Counted from the stretch's first letter, positions 25,731 to 35,069 are shown. The stretch is 53,849 nt of DNA from Deltaproteobacteria bacterium (GCA_019308905.1 JAFDHF010000019.1:1-53849); one strand, 5' to 3'. The notes: generated from the sequence alone by a model not told the origin. Made by a program: numbers and translations.

Positions 25731-26132
25731 CTAATCCTCCGGATGGCCAAGAATCTCCACGATCGTCTGCTCAAGGTGAGGGACCGGATCCACTCTGGGC
25801 CTCTTGGACGAGACGAAATCCAGGGCCTCTCCGTATCCGAATCCGACGCTGCAGAGATAGGCGATGACCACAGATGCGGACCTTCCTACCCCGTAGTGAC
25901 AGGCTACCAGGACCCTGTCCGATGCAATCCTCTCCCGAACCCACTCTACGGCCTCAATGAGCCTCTCCACGGGGATGGGTTGCCCGTCGGTGAGGGGTAT
26001 TTTCTTATACCTGCACCGGGGAGGGTCCACATCGACCTCTTCGGCGACGTTAAGTATGGATCCTACCCCCCGGGCGGGATTCTCCAGGTCTTCGAGATCT
26101 CCCAGGGCCAATCTCTCCAGCACGAAAGTCAT
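25731..26132 (-). CDS. Dual-specificity phosphatase-like protein
   Basis: 133 residues from the ATG at 26132 with a strong GAGGAGG site. The cysteine phosphatase loop VLVACHYGVGRSASVVIAYL (Cys and Arg of the CX5R motif) lies near residues 75-94. SILNVAEEVD and the recognition region LTDGQPIPVE come before it. Such enzymes dephosphorylate proteins, RNA ends, lipids or phosphorylated glucans (laforin, SEX4). The 5' part overlaps the GT4-like gene by 83 bases. No carbohydrate-binding module is present. The location inside a glycan cluster suggests a glycan or sugar-phosphate substrate, which is inference. Confidence 0.85.
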   Translation of the reverse strand: MTFVLERLALGDLEDLENPARGVGSILNVAEEVDVDPPRCRYKKIPLTDGQPIPVERLIEAVEWVRERIASDRVLVACHYGVGRSASVVIAYLCSVGFGYGEALDFVSSKRPRVDPVPHLEQTIVEILGHPED

Positions 26133-27372
26133 CCATCCTCCTCGGAACAGGGGCGGCAATTCTCATGCCAGCCTCCAAGGCTTCCTCGTACAACAGGTGT
26201 TTTTCAGCCTGGCGGGCGAAGGAGTATCGATCCGCATATCTCGCATTCGACTTTTCCATCTGCTCGGCCAAAGCCGGCTCTCTCACAATCTCGGCTATCA
26301 CTTGCGCCAGTTCGTCCGCGGTTTCTAGAGCCGGCAGGCCGGCCAGCTCCAGCGTTTCGCCCACTCCCTCCCATTTCCGGCCGACCACGGTTACCCCCGT
26401 GCCCTGGGCGTGGGCCATCCGTCCTGACTGAGTGGCATTATGACACCAAAAAACCGCGAAGTCCAGAGCCCTGAAGGCGAATGGCAGGATGCTCTCGGGG
26501 ATGTAATCCTCGAAGAAGAGGTTCTGTTTGCCGTCATGTACGGCCCGGAGGCTCTCGAGGACCGGCAGGCTCGCCTCCCTGTTCCTGTCTTTCCTCTCTT
26601 GGATCTTTCCCGCGAAGATAGTCACCACCCGGTGACCAGGGAGCCTCTCCTGCACGAGTCTCCCCACTTCGTAGAGTCGGAGTGGATCCTTGTCTCGTGT
26701 GATAAAACCGTAGTTTCCCAGCAAAACCGTCTCCTTCGAGAACAAGGAGGCCGATATTCCCTTGAGCTCGGCCTTCTGCCTTTTCGGGATATGGGAGTGG
26801 TCGACGAGGTAATTCAGCAGTCTCTGTCTGGCCTCTTCCTTTGCCACCTTCGGGTATCTGTGGACCCCATGCCTCAGAACGATCACCTTTTCCCGGTACT
26901 GGGGAAAGGCATCCACCACCGCCCGGTAAGCCCCCAGAGTAAAAACCGTTACGAGATCGAGGAGGGGGAGAGCTTCCACCAGGAGTTCCCATTCCTTTCT
27001 GTCCATGCCCCAGTGGGTCTCTGGGGATTGGAAGTGGATGGTGTGAAAGCTCGCAGCCACCTTTTTCCCCCTCTCTTTTGCCTCCCCGATCAGCTTTATG
27101 AAATGGGTATTTACCCGGCCCCACATGCCAAAGGAGTGCTGGAACCACAGGAGGTCGCCCCGAAGAAGAGGCGGAAGAGAGGGATGCTCCAGGGAGATGA
27201 AAAAGTCCACCTGGGGGTCTTTCCCCTGGAGCCGATCCTCGCATCTCGAGAGTTCGTCGAGCCTAAAGGAGATGACATTCCATCTGTCTGGAGGCATGTG
27301 GCTGGTCAGATAGCGGGTATACGTCCCGATTCCGCACAGGATGGGAGGAAAGGTCGATACAAAGGAGATCAT
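26050..27372 (-). CDS. Glycosyltransferase, GT4-like
   Basis: 440 residues from MISFVSTFPPILCGIGTYTR (ATG 27372, GGGGGTG upstream). The GT4-type acceptor domain is followed by a donor domain with VLLGNYGFITRDKDPLRLYE and VTIFAGKIQERKDRNREA. The region expected to hold EX7E reads ATQSGRMAHAQGTGVTVVGR, so both glutamates are missing or shifted. It is not closely similar to the three sister copies, though it shares the cluster. The C-terminal tail (about 410-440) is basic and of unclear value because it overlaps the phosphatase gene. Probably a cytosolic or peripheral membrane transferase. Confidence 0.8.
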   Translation of the reverse strand: MISFVSTFPPILCGIGTYTRYLTSHMPPDRWNVISFRLDELSRCEDRLQGKDPQVDFFISLEHPSLPPLLRGDLLWFQHSFGMWGRVNTHFIKLIGEAKERGKKVAASFHTIHFQSPETHWGMDRKEWELLVEALPLLDLVTVFTLGAYRAVVDAFPQYREKVIVLRHGVHRYPKVAKEEARQRLLNYLVDHSHIPKRQKAELKGISASLFSKETVLLGNYGFITRDKDPLRLYEVGRLVQERLPGHRVVTIFAGKIQERKDRNREASLPVLESLRAVHDGKQNLFFEDYIPESILPFAFRALDFAVFWCHNATQSGRMAHAQGTGVTVVGRKWEGVGETLELAGLPALETADELAQVIAEIVREPALAEQMEKSNARYADRYSFARQAEKHLLYEEALEAGMRIAAPVPRRMDDFRAGEIGPGRSRRPGESRPGGRIHT

Positions 27373-27440
27373 ATTCTTTACACCCCCTTTCACCTTCGGG
27401 CAGCGGCCTGCTGCCGTCGTGCAACCTCTCGACCGGTTCC

Positions 27441-28607
27441 TCAAGGAGAGATGCGGAGGTGACCCGGGCCCGTCCGTGATCCCACTGCCTCCCGGGCAAA
27501 GGCGGCTGAGCCGATCTGCGCCACGATCCGGGAGATCTGATGGGAAAGGGATTCCTCTCTCCTCATCTTGAGCGCTTGGAAGAGTTCGATATAGCGGCGG
27601 GCCACCACTTCGGCCGAATTTGCACCCACAAAATCCTCCAGGACCCTCTGGGAGGTTTCAAACCTCTTGCCCCTGTGGAGTATGTCTAGAAGCGAATCCT
27701 TGAATTCCCGAGGTCCTGAATAGGTGATCACCGCATCTCCGAGGGTCTCGAAGAAGTTCGACGCTGCAGCCAGAATCGGGCAGCCCGACCCGAGGCACTG
27801 ATAAGCCGTGCTGGAGACCACCACCCCATCAGACGGGCGGCGATGAAGGATCAGCACGTCTGCGGCGTGCAGGTAATCGTAGAGTCTCTCGAGTGAGGGC
27901 GACTCCTTTCGCACTTCCATCTCGAACCCCCGTATCCCCACCAGCTCGTCGAGATCCTTCTGAGACACGAAGAGCACAAGGAGAGGAACATGGGATGCGA
28001 CCTCGGAGAGCAGCGGCAGGATCGGGACGTGTTCCTTCAGCCTCTGGCCGAAGATCAAGGCGATCCTTTTCTTCTGGGGAAGCCCGAGCCTTCTCCTGGC
28101 CTCACCGCGGTCGCCCCTCCTCATGGGGTGGCAGGGAAAGGGGATTACGGAGATACTCTCTTCCGGATAGTATTCCCGCAGAAACTCCTCATACCTGTGA
28201 TCGAAGCAGACGATTCGGTCCCAGTCGAACTGGTAGAAGGAAGGGTCGGGGGAAGGTCCGTTGGCGTGGACCACATGGACGGTGCTCGCCTTTGCCCGGA
28301 TGCGGTGGAATATCTTGGCCAACTCGTCCATTGGCAACATGCCCAGATCCTGGACCACCAGGACCTCGTAATTGGAAGCCAGAATCGGCCTCGGGTCGAG
28401 ATAGGGCCGGCGACACCTCGATGTGGTAAAACACCTGACCACATAATCTTCGTCTTTTCCGACTATGGCGGTCCCATGAAAGTCAGAGGCGGAGAAGGAG
28501 AATACCTTCAGGTCGTGTCCCATCTCCACCCAGGCCCGCCCGATCAATTCGGCATGGACCGAAACCCCGGAATCCGTGTTCCATGCTGACATCATGGCGA
28601 TATTCAT
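27441..28607 (-). CDS. Glycosyltransferase, GT-B type (sister copy 3)
   Basis: 388 residues from MNIAMMSAWNTDSGVSVHAE (ATG 28607; the frame extends 12 codons further without need). Shared blocks are GRAWVEMGHDLKVFSF, LVVQDLGMLPMDELAKIFHR, TVHVVHANGPSPDPSFYQFD and IPFPCHPMRRGDRGEARRRL. The donor region reads GVVVSSTAYQCLGSGCPILA, again without EX7E glutamates. It is the first gene of the minus-strand mannose cluster, with no convincing promoter read in the 100 bases upstream. A tail (about 350-388) is less conserved. Confidence 0.8.
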   Translation of the reverse strand: MNIAMMSAWNTDSGVSVHAELIGRAWVEMGHDLKVFSFSASDFHGTAIVGKDEDYVVRCFTTSRCRRPYLDPRPILASNYEVLVVQDLGMLPMDELAKIFHRIRAKASTVHVVHANGPSPDPSFYQFDWDRIVCFDHRYEEFLREYYPEESISVIPFPCHPMRRGDRGEARRRLGLPQKKRIALIFGQRLKEHVPILPLLSEVASHVPLLVLFVSQKDLDELVGIRGFEMEVRKESPSLERLYDYLHAADVLILHRRPSDGVVVSSTAYQCLGSGCPILAAASNFFETLGDAVITYSGPREFKDSLLDILHRGKRFETSQRVLEDFVGANSAEVVARRYIELFQALKMRREESLSHQISRIVAQIGSAAFAREAVGSRTGPGHLRISP

Positions 28608-28710
28608 GGCCCGCCTCCCGCCCACATAGGTTTGATCTTTCACCGGCCTTGCGTCTCGTCAAAGGCCGGGTAGCGCTAAACGAGAAGGCCCGAAAACCAG
28701 AGGGATCCAT

Positions 28711-28911
28711 ATGGCCGGAATAGTGAAAAAAACGAACCATTTCTCCAAAAATTTAGTTATCGATTTGATTGCTGTCAAGGAGGACCCTCTACCCATTCAT
28801 ATCCCGATGAATGCCCGTTTCTACCTGGATTACAAGGGCATGGGCCTCAGGGAAGACCCTGCTCGAATCCGATTTGACAGGGCCAAGAGGGATGATTATC
28901 TTAGCAGATAA
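28711..28911 (+). CDS. Small ORF upstream of groEL, doubtful
   Basis: 66 codons starting MAGIVKKTNHFSKNLVIDLI, with AGAGGG 8 bases before the ATG. I do not recognise it, and it is not GroES: no MKIRPLHDRV-type start and too short. Its 3' end contains the predicted groEL promoter, which argues against a conserved coding role. The rest of the interval 28608-29025 holds only that promoter and the groEL leader. Confidence 0.25.
   Translation: MAGIVKKTNHFSKNLVIDLIAVKEDPLPIHIPMNARFYLDYKGMGLREDPARIRFDRAKRDDYLSR
28874..28902 (+). promoter_or_regulatory. Predicted sigma-70 promoter of groEL
   Basis: TTGACA (28874-28879), 17-base spacer, TATCTT (28897-28902). This leaves a leader of roughly 115 bases. 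No CIRCE or obvious sigma-32 consensus was seen around it. Confidence 0.6.
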
Positions 28912-30648
<1,737 letters not shown>

Positions 30649-30717
30649 CCGGCCGGTGGCGACCGACGGCAGTGGAATGTCCCAGAGGAGGGGAGATCGT
30701 ATTGTCTGAGCCGTTCG

Positions 30718-30775
30718 CCCGGCTCGGGAGAAGGAGCCGGGGGAGGGCCGGAAGGTCGCTTCGGAGAGCCGAAGC
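30718..30775 (+). other. Two GC-rich hairpins after groEL
   Basis: CCCGGCTC/GAGCCGGG (30718-30741, 8-bp stem, 8-base loop) and GCTTCGG/CCGAAGC (30758-30775, 7-bp stem, AGAG loop). No T run follows either, so they are not standard intrinsic terminators. They may slow or end groEL transcription or protect the mRNA 3' end. The interval 30649-30921 shows nothing else but the promoter at 30836. Confidence 0.4.
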
Positions 30776-30835
30776 CCCGGGGCAGCCACCAGGGGGTAGG
30801 GGACGAAGATAGAGGATTTCCCTGATCTTTTAGGC

Positions 30836-30865
30836 TTGACACGGATGGGGTAATGGTGGTTATCT
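30836..30865 (+). promoter_or_regulatory. Possible promoter of the NEW3-ABC operon
   Basis: TTGACA (30836-30841), 18-base spacer, TTATCT (30860-30865). It precedes the NEW3 gene by about 57 bases. Confidence 0.45.
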
Positions 30866-30921
30866 AGTAGTCCTGTTTGTTTGGCTTGGGAGGCCGAATA
30901 ACAATGCTAGGAGGGAGGAGC

Positions 30922-32139
30922 ATGCGGAGAGTAGGGTTCGGATGGATTTTTTTGGTTTTTCTGATTGTGGTGGGGCTGGTTTTGAGCGGGCGGCCTGTGG
31001 CAGCAAGCGAGGATGACCATGAGGAGAAAAAGCCCGCTCGATTGGTAGAGATGGCTGCCGAGTATCCTGGGGTCGAGGTTCCCGAAGGAGAAGATGTCAG
31101 CATGGATCTGATCTTCTACAACCGCGGGCGGTCGGATGAGACCATCGACGTGAGGTTGGTCTCCGTGCCCAAGGGTTGGAAGGCAAGGATCAAGACCTAC
31201 CGGTACACGGTCATGGGGGTCCATGTTCCTCCTGACGACGACAAGACTCTCACCTTCGAGGCCGAACCCGACAAGGAGGTGAAACCGGGAGAGTATGAGT
31301 TCAAGGTGGCGGCCCAGACCCCGGACGGGGTGTTCAAGATGTCCAGGACCATACTGGTCAAGGTGAGCAAGAAGAAGGAGGGGACCAAGGAATCTCGCGG
31401 GATAAAACTGACCACCTCGTACCCGGTGCTGCGGGGTCCTTCGGATGCGAAGTTCGAGTTTTCGGTAGAGGTGGAGAGCAAGCTGGACAAGGATGCGGTC
31501 TTCGATTTGTGGGCCCAGGGGCCTGAGGGATGGGAGGTAAATTTCAAGCCCGCCTACGAGTCGAAGTATATATCGAGCGTGAGGCTCAAGTCGAACCAGA
31601 GCAAGACCGTAGCCGTGGAGGTGAAGCCGTCGCTTTTGGCCAAGGCCGGGAAGTACCCCGTCAATATCCGGGTCAGTTCAGGGGATGCCAAGGCCGAGGC
31701 AAAGCTCATGGTAAACATAACCGGAACGTACAAGCTCGAGGCCGGTACTCCGAGCGGGTTGCTCTCCTTGGATGCGAGACAGGGCAAGCCCGCCAATATG
31801 TCGATCTATGTGAAGAACACGGGGTCGGCGACCAATCATGACATAAAGTTTGTCTCTTTCAAGCCGGAGAACTGGAAGGTTGAATTCAAGCCTGAAAAGA
31901 TCGCGGCCATAGAGCCCGGCGATCTGAAGCAGATCGAGGTGACGATAACACCCGCCCAGGAGGCGCTGGTGGGGGATTACTCGGTCGGCGTGAACATAGA
32001 CGGAGAGAAGGCCTCCAAGAATCTGGAGTTCAGGGTGACGGTCAAGGCATCGGCTGCGTGGGGATGGATAGGCATAGGGATCATCGTTGTGGTGATCGGT
32101 GGTTTGACGGGTCTGTTCCGTTGGCTGGGAAGGCGGTAA
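30922..32139 (+). CDS. Membrane-anchored protein with NEW3/alpha-galactosidase-associated domains
   Basis: 405 residues from the ATG at 30922, chosen for its strong GGAGGGAGGAG site. A signal peptide (about 1-29) leads to three beta-sandwich domains with the NEW3-like pattern of LxVxNxGxxxxxxxL: MDLIFYNRGRSDETIDVRLV, KFEFSVEVESKLDKDAVFDL and MSIYVKNTGSATNHDIKFVS. Each is followed by a GW-x-V/A segment (PKGWKARI, PEGWEVNF, PENWKVEF). The C-terminus has one transmembrane helix (GWIGIGIIVVVIGGLTGLF) and basic residues. It is therefore an extracytoplasmic protein anchored at its C-terminus. Two ABC genes follow, so it is probably the external component of that transporter. Confidence 0.8.
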   Translation: MRRVGFGWIFLVFLIVVGLVLSGRPVAASEDDHEEKKPARLVEMAAEYPGVEVPEGEDVSMDLIFYNRGRSDETIDVRLVSVPKGWKARIKTYRYTVMGVHVPPDDDKTLTFEAEPDKEVKPGEYEFKVAAQTPDGVFKMSRTILVKVSKKKEGTKESRGIKLTTSYPVLRGPSDAKFEFSVEVESKLDKDAVFDLWAQGPEGWEVNFKPAYESKYISSVRLKSNQSKTVAVEVKPSLLAKAGKYPVNIRVSSGDAKAEAKLMVNITGTYKLEAGTPSGLLSLDARQGKPANMSIYVKNTGSATNHDIKFVSFKPENWKVEFKPEKIAAIEPGDLKQIEVTITPAQEALVGDYSVGVNIDGEKASKNLEFRVTVKASAAWGWIGIGIIVVVIGGLTGLFRWLGRR

Positions 32140-32140
32140 G

Positions 32141-32893
32141 ATGGAAGATCGAGCGATCATAGAGACCGAGGGGTTGACCAAGATCTACAATGGTCAGGTG
32201 GCGGTTGACGGGTTGACCTTGAAGGTATCGGAGGGCGAGGTGTTCGGGTTTCTCGGGCCCAATGGGGCCGGCAAGACGACGACCCTTCTGATGCTTTTGG
32301 GCCTGACAGAGCCGAGTGGTGGTTGGGCCCGGGTAGTGGGCGTCGACCCCACCCGCGATCCGATCAAGGTCAAGGCGATGACCGGGTACCTGGCCGAGAA
32401 CACGGGGTTCTACGGGGATCTCGATGCGCAACAGACCCTTGAGTTTCTGGCCGAGCTCAATGGTCTATCGCCCGAGGTGGCGCGGGAGCGCATCAAAGAG
32501 GCTCTCCGTACGGTCGGCCTCGAAGCCGAGGCTCACAAGAAAGTCGGGGCGTACTCCCGGGGTATGAGGCAGCGTCTGGGCATAGCCGAGCTGCTGATCA
32601 AGGAGCCGAAGCTGGCTTTCCTGGATGAACCCACCCTGGGGCTGGATCCCGACGCGACCAAGTGGATGATGGAGTTGATCGAGAGGCTGTCCAGGGAGAG
32701 GAAGATGACGGTGGTCCTCTCCTCACATCTGTTGCACCAGGTGCAGAGGATATGCCATCGGGTCGGGATCATGATCAAGGGGAAGCTCGTTGCCGAGGGA
32801 CCCATGGATCGGCTGGCCAGGGAGAAGCTGGGCATAGGGACGGAGCAGTACAGTCTCGAAGAGGTCTACATGAAGTATTTCCAGGAGGCTTAG
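32141..32893 (+). CDS. ABC transporter ATP-binding protein
   Basis: 250 residues. Walker A FLGPNGAGKTTTLLML, ABC signature YSRGMRQRLGIAELL, Walker B KLAFLDEPTLGLDP and the switch His in VVLSSHLLHQ are all present. The type is that of CcmA/NosF-like exporters (ABC-2 type). It starts one base after the NEW3 stop and is followed by the permease 2 bases after its own stop, so the three form an operon. Substrate unknown. Confidence 0.93.
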   Translation: MEDRAIIETEGLTKIYNGQVAVDGLTLKVSEGEVFGFLGPNGAGKTTTLLMLLGLTEPSGGWARVVGVDPTRDPIKVKAMTGYLAENTGFYGDLDAQQTLEFLAELNGLSPEVARERIKEALRTVGLEAEAHKKVGAYSRGMRQRLGIAELLIKEPKLAFLDEPTLGLDPDATKWMMELIERLSRERKMTVVLSSHLLHQVQRICHRVGIMIKGKLVAEGPMDRLAREKLGIGTEQYSLEEVYMKYFQEA

Positions 32894-32895
32894 AG

Positions 32896-33852
32896 GTGAG
32901 CGGGATAAGGGCGATTTTCAGGAAGGAGCTGGCTGATCATTTCTCGAGCTACCGCTTCATGATTCTCTTCACATTGATAGCCATGGTCAGTCTCATAACG
33001 GCTTACATGGTGGGTCTGAACATCAAGCACGAGCTGGAGGGCGTGGCGAAGCCGCGGTTCGTATTTCTCATGCTTTTCACCTCCCGGGGGGCCTTGTTCT
33101 CCCTGGTTCAATTCGTGGCCCTGTTTGGACCGTGGATCGGACTTGTCTTGGGTTTTGACTCTATCAACCGGGAGAGGAACGAGGGGACACTGAGCAAGAT
33201 CCTATCCCAGCCGATCTACCGGGATGCGGTTATCAACGGGAAGTTTCTGGCCGGTGTGGTGACGATCAGCATCATGATGATCTCCATCGTCCTGGTGGTC
33301 ACGGGTTTGGGCCTGAAGATGGTGGGCGTCGTTCCCGGAGCCGAGGAGATCTGGAGGATATTGATCTACCTGGTGATAAGCATCATCTATATCTCCTTCT
33401 GGTTGGGGGTGGCGATCCTGTTCTCGATTCTCTTTCGGAGCATCGCCACGTCGGCTCTGGCTGCTTTTGCAATGTGGATCTTCTTCTCCTTTTTCGTCTC
33501 CCTCGGGGCGAGTGTGGTGGCCAATGCGATGACGCCACAGATTGGTGAGTCGACTCCTCAGGGGATTATCCGCCGCGCCCGGATCGAGAAAGGGTTCAGC
33601 CTCATCTCGCCCATGGAGCTTTACACCGAGGCCACTGCTACGATCATCGATCCAACCAAGAAGACCACCCATTCTATCGTCCTCATGGGGCCCATGGAGA
33701 GGATATCCCTGTCCCGTTTTTCAGGTCCCCTCTCACTCGACCAGAGCATCCTCTTGGTCTTGCCCTACATCATCTCGCTCATCGCTATCACGGCGGTCTG
33801 TTTCGCCATATCCTATGTCGTCTTCATGCGCCAAGAGATTCGATCCCTCTGA
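32896..33852 (+). CDS. ABC-2 type permease (NosY/GldF-like)
   Basis: 318 residues from the GTG at 32896, with AGAG just before and the ATPase stop 2 bases upstream. The open frame extends further only into the ATPase gene. It begins SGIRAIFRKELADHFSSYRF, typical of ABC-2 membrane proteins, and has about six transmembrane segments (around residues 18-38, 60-85, 115-145, 155-180, 180-205 and 285-310). A soluble loop lies between the last two. LGFDSINRERNEGTLSKILS is a conserved ABC-2 motif. It pairs with the upstream ATPase and NEW3 protein. Confidence 0.9.
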   Translation: MSGIRAIFRKELADHFSSYRFMILFTLIAMVSLITAYMVGLNIKHELEGVAKPRFVFLMLFTSRGALFSLVQFVALFGPWIGLVLGFDSINRERNEGTLSKILSQPIYRDAVINGKFLAGVVTISIMMISIVLVVTGLGLKMVGVVPGAEEIWRILIYLVISIIYISFWLGVAILFSILFRSIATSALAAFAMWIFFSFFVSLGASVVANAMTPQIGESTPQGIIRRARIEKGFSLISPMELYTEATATIIDPTKKTTHSIVLMGPMERISLSRFSGPLSLDQSILLVLPYIISLIAITAVCFAISYVVFMRQEIRSL

Positions 33853-33873
33853 CAGGGCCGCGAGGTTCGGTAC

Positions 33874-33903
33874 TTGACAAGTCCCCGAAGGTTCGAGTAT
33901 TTT
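33874..33903 (+). promoter_or_regulatory. Predicted sigma-70 promoter of tadA
   Basis: TTGACA (33874-33879), 18-base spacer, TATTTT (33898-33903), 34 bases before the tadA start. Confidence 0.55.
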
Positions 33904-33936
33904 TAGCCAGTTGTCAGTCTCCCAGGGATGGTTTGC

Positions 33937-34437
33937 ATGGCTCGGCCCGATGATCTCCGGTTTATGGAAATGGCCCTCAAGGAGGCCTGGAAAGGAGCCC
34001 GGGCCGGGGAGGTTCCGGTGGGCGCGGTTCTGGTTTTAGGAGGGGAGGTCATCGGCCGGGATCACAACCGGTGCGTGTCGACCTGTGACCCCACTGCCCA
34101 CGCCGAGATCCTCGTGCTCCGGAGCGGGTCGAGGAGACTCGGGAACTATCGCCTTCCGGGGTCCGCGCTCTATGTGACGGTGGAGCCGTGCGCCATGTGT
34201 GTCGGTGCAATGATCCAGGCGAGGATTGCGAGACTCGTCTACGGGACTCCCGAGGAGAAGACCGGGATGGTGCAATCCCGGTTGGCCCTTCTCGATTCAT
34301 CTCTTTTCAATCATAGAATCACGGTTGTCGGGGGGCTTCTGGCCGAGGAGTGCCGCGGGGTGGTGCAGTCCTTTTTCAGGGAGAAGAGGGGGAGGATCGG
34401 TTCCGAATTCAGGGGCTGGAGTTCCACCGTGGTGTGA
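33937..34437 (+). CDS. tadA: tRNA-specific adenosine deaminase
   Basis: 166 residues from MARPDDLRFMEMAL; an ATG three codons earlier (33928) is possible. It deaminates A34 to inosine in tRNA-Arg(ACG). The zinc site is complete: HAE in DPTAHAEILVLRSG and PCAMC in VTVEPCAMCVGAMIQA. The fold is that of cytidine deaminases (AREVPVGAVLV-type N-terminus, here AGEVPVGAVLVLGGEVIGRD). Stands in the usual tadA-tRNA-ffs-dnaX neighbourhood. Confidence 0.96.
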   Translation: MARPDDLRFMEMALKEAWKGARAGEVPVGAVLVLGGEVIGRDHNRCVSTCDPTAHAEILVLRSGSRRLGNYRLPGSALYVTVEPCAMCVGAMIQARIARLVYGTPEEKTGMVQSRLALLDSSLFNHRITVVGGLLAEECRGVVQSFFREKRGRIGSEFRGWSSTVV

Positions 34438-34467
34438 CAGAAACCCGATGGAAGGGAGACGGCGCGG

Positions 34468-34557
34468 GGAGAGGTACCGAAGTGGCCATAACGGGGCCGA
34501 CTCGAAATCGGCTGTCCCCCTGACAGGGGACCGTGGGTTCGAATCCCACCCTCTCCG
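34468..34557 (+). tRNA. tRNA-Ser (anticodon CGA)
   Basis: Class II tRNA of 90 bases. Acceptor GGAGAGG (34468-34474) pairs with CCTCTCC (34550-34556), and the discriminator is G. The anticodon arm is GCCGA-CTCGAAA-TCGGC with anticodon CGA, the long variable arm is built on GTCCCC/GGGGAC, and the T arm has GTGGGTTCGAATCCCAC. CCA is not encoded. Confidence 0.95.
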
Positions 34558-34714
34558 GTCTGTCGAGTCGTTTGAGCCGTTCAGTCGTTTTGCTGTTCGT
34601 CTCATGAAAGGAAGTGGAGGCGCCTGCTCCTCGACAAGAGTTTTGGCTGTTCCGTTGCCATTCGAACGGCTCGAACGATTTGAACGTTTTGGAGAATGCG
34701 GAATGCCGATCCAC
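34558..34714 (+). repeat. Spacer repeat copy A after tRNA-Ser
   Basis: It is clearly related to 34809-34961. Both start with a GAGTCGTT-GAG-CGTTCA-TCG-TTTG pattern, contain GCGCCTGCTC-like or GGCGCCTGCTCCTC, and end with TTCGAACG and TTGAACGTTTT. The two ends are partly inverted (CGTTCGA-like against TTCGAACG), so each copy could fold as an imperfect long hairpin. Confidence 0.6.
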
Positions 34715-34808
34715 GGAGAGATGCCCGAGTTGGCCGAAGGGGCACGACTGGAAATCGTGTGTGCGTCTAAACAACGCACCGTGGGTTCGAATCCCACTCT
34801 CTCCGCCA
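34715..34808 (+). tRNA. tRNA-Ser (anticodon GGA)
   Basis: Class II tRNA. Acceptor GGAGAGA (34715-34721) pairs with TCTCTCC (34798-34804), discriminator G, and CCA encoded (34806-34808). The anticodon stem is CACGA-CTGGAAA-TCGTG with anticodon GGA, and the variable arm is GTGCG/CGCAC. Its T arm is identical to that of the preceding tRNA-Ser. Confidence 0.95.
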
Positions 34809-34961
34809 TATTGAGTCGTTCGAGTCGTTCAATCGCTTTGCCCGTTCGATCACTGACGTCCGTTCGACTCGTGGAGGCCATGATGGGCGCCTGCTCTCCT
34901 GCTGCGGTTCTTATCGTCCCTTCACGGTTCGAACGTTTTGAACGTTTTCGGTGTTTGCCCC
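34809..34961 (+). repeat. Spacer repeat copy B before the SRP RNA
   Basis: Second diverged copy of the element at 34558-34714, in the same orientation and at the same place relative to a tRNA-Ser gene. It starts TATTGAGTCGTTCGAGTCG and ends GTTCGAACGTTTTGAACG. The pair suggests tandem duplication of a tRNA-plus-spacer unit of about 245 bases. Confidence 0.6.
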
Positions 34962-35069
34962 GTTGATAGCCGGGTCCTGCGCAACAAAAGATTACGAACC
35001 CCGTCAGGTCCGGAAGGAAGCAGCGGTAGTAATCCCTTTTGTGTGCCGCAGGGGTGCCTGGCTATCAAC
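34962..35069 (+). ncRNA. ffs: Bacterial small SRP RNA (4.5S)
   Basis: The universally conserved apical region CAGGTCCGGAAGGAAGCAGC lies at 35005-35024. The ends pair perfectly: GTTGATAGCC (34962-34971) with GGCTATCAAC (35060-35069). A length of about 108 bases is right for the Gram-negative type, which binds Ffh; its receptor FtsY is also encoded here. Position directly upstream of dnaX is common. Confidence 0.96.

Noticed and set aside
26133-26159. Longer start of the phosphatase at 26159
   Set aside because: The ATG at 26132 has a strong GAGGAGG site and matches the start of the conserved fold. The upstream nine codons overlap the glycosyltransferase gene further.
28711-28911. groES or a small heat-shock cofactor upstream of groEL
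   Set aside because: Length and sequence do not fit GroES, and the promoter overlaps the frame. Listed only as a doubtful ORF.
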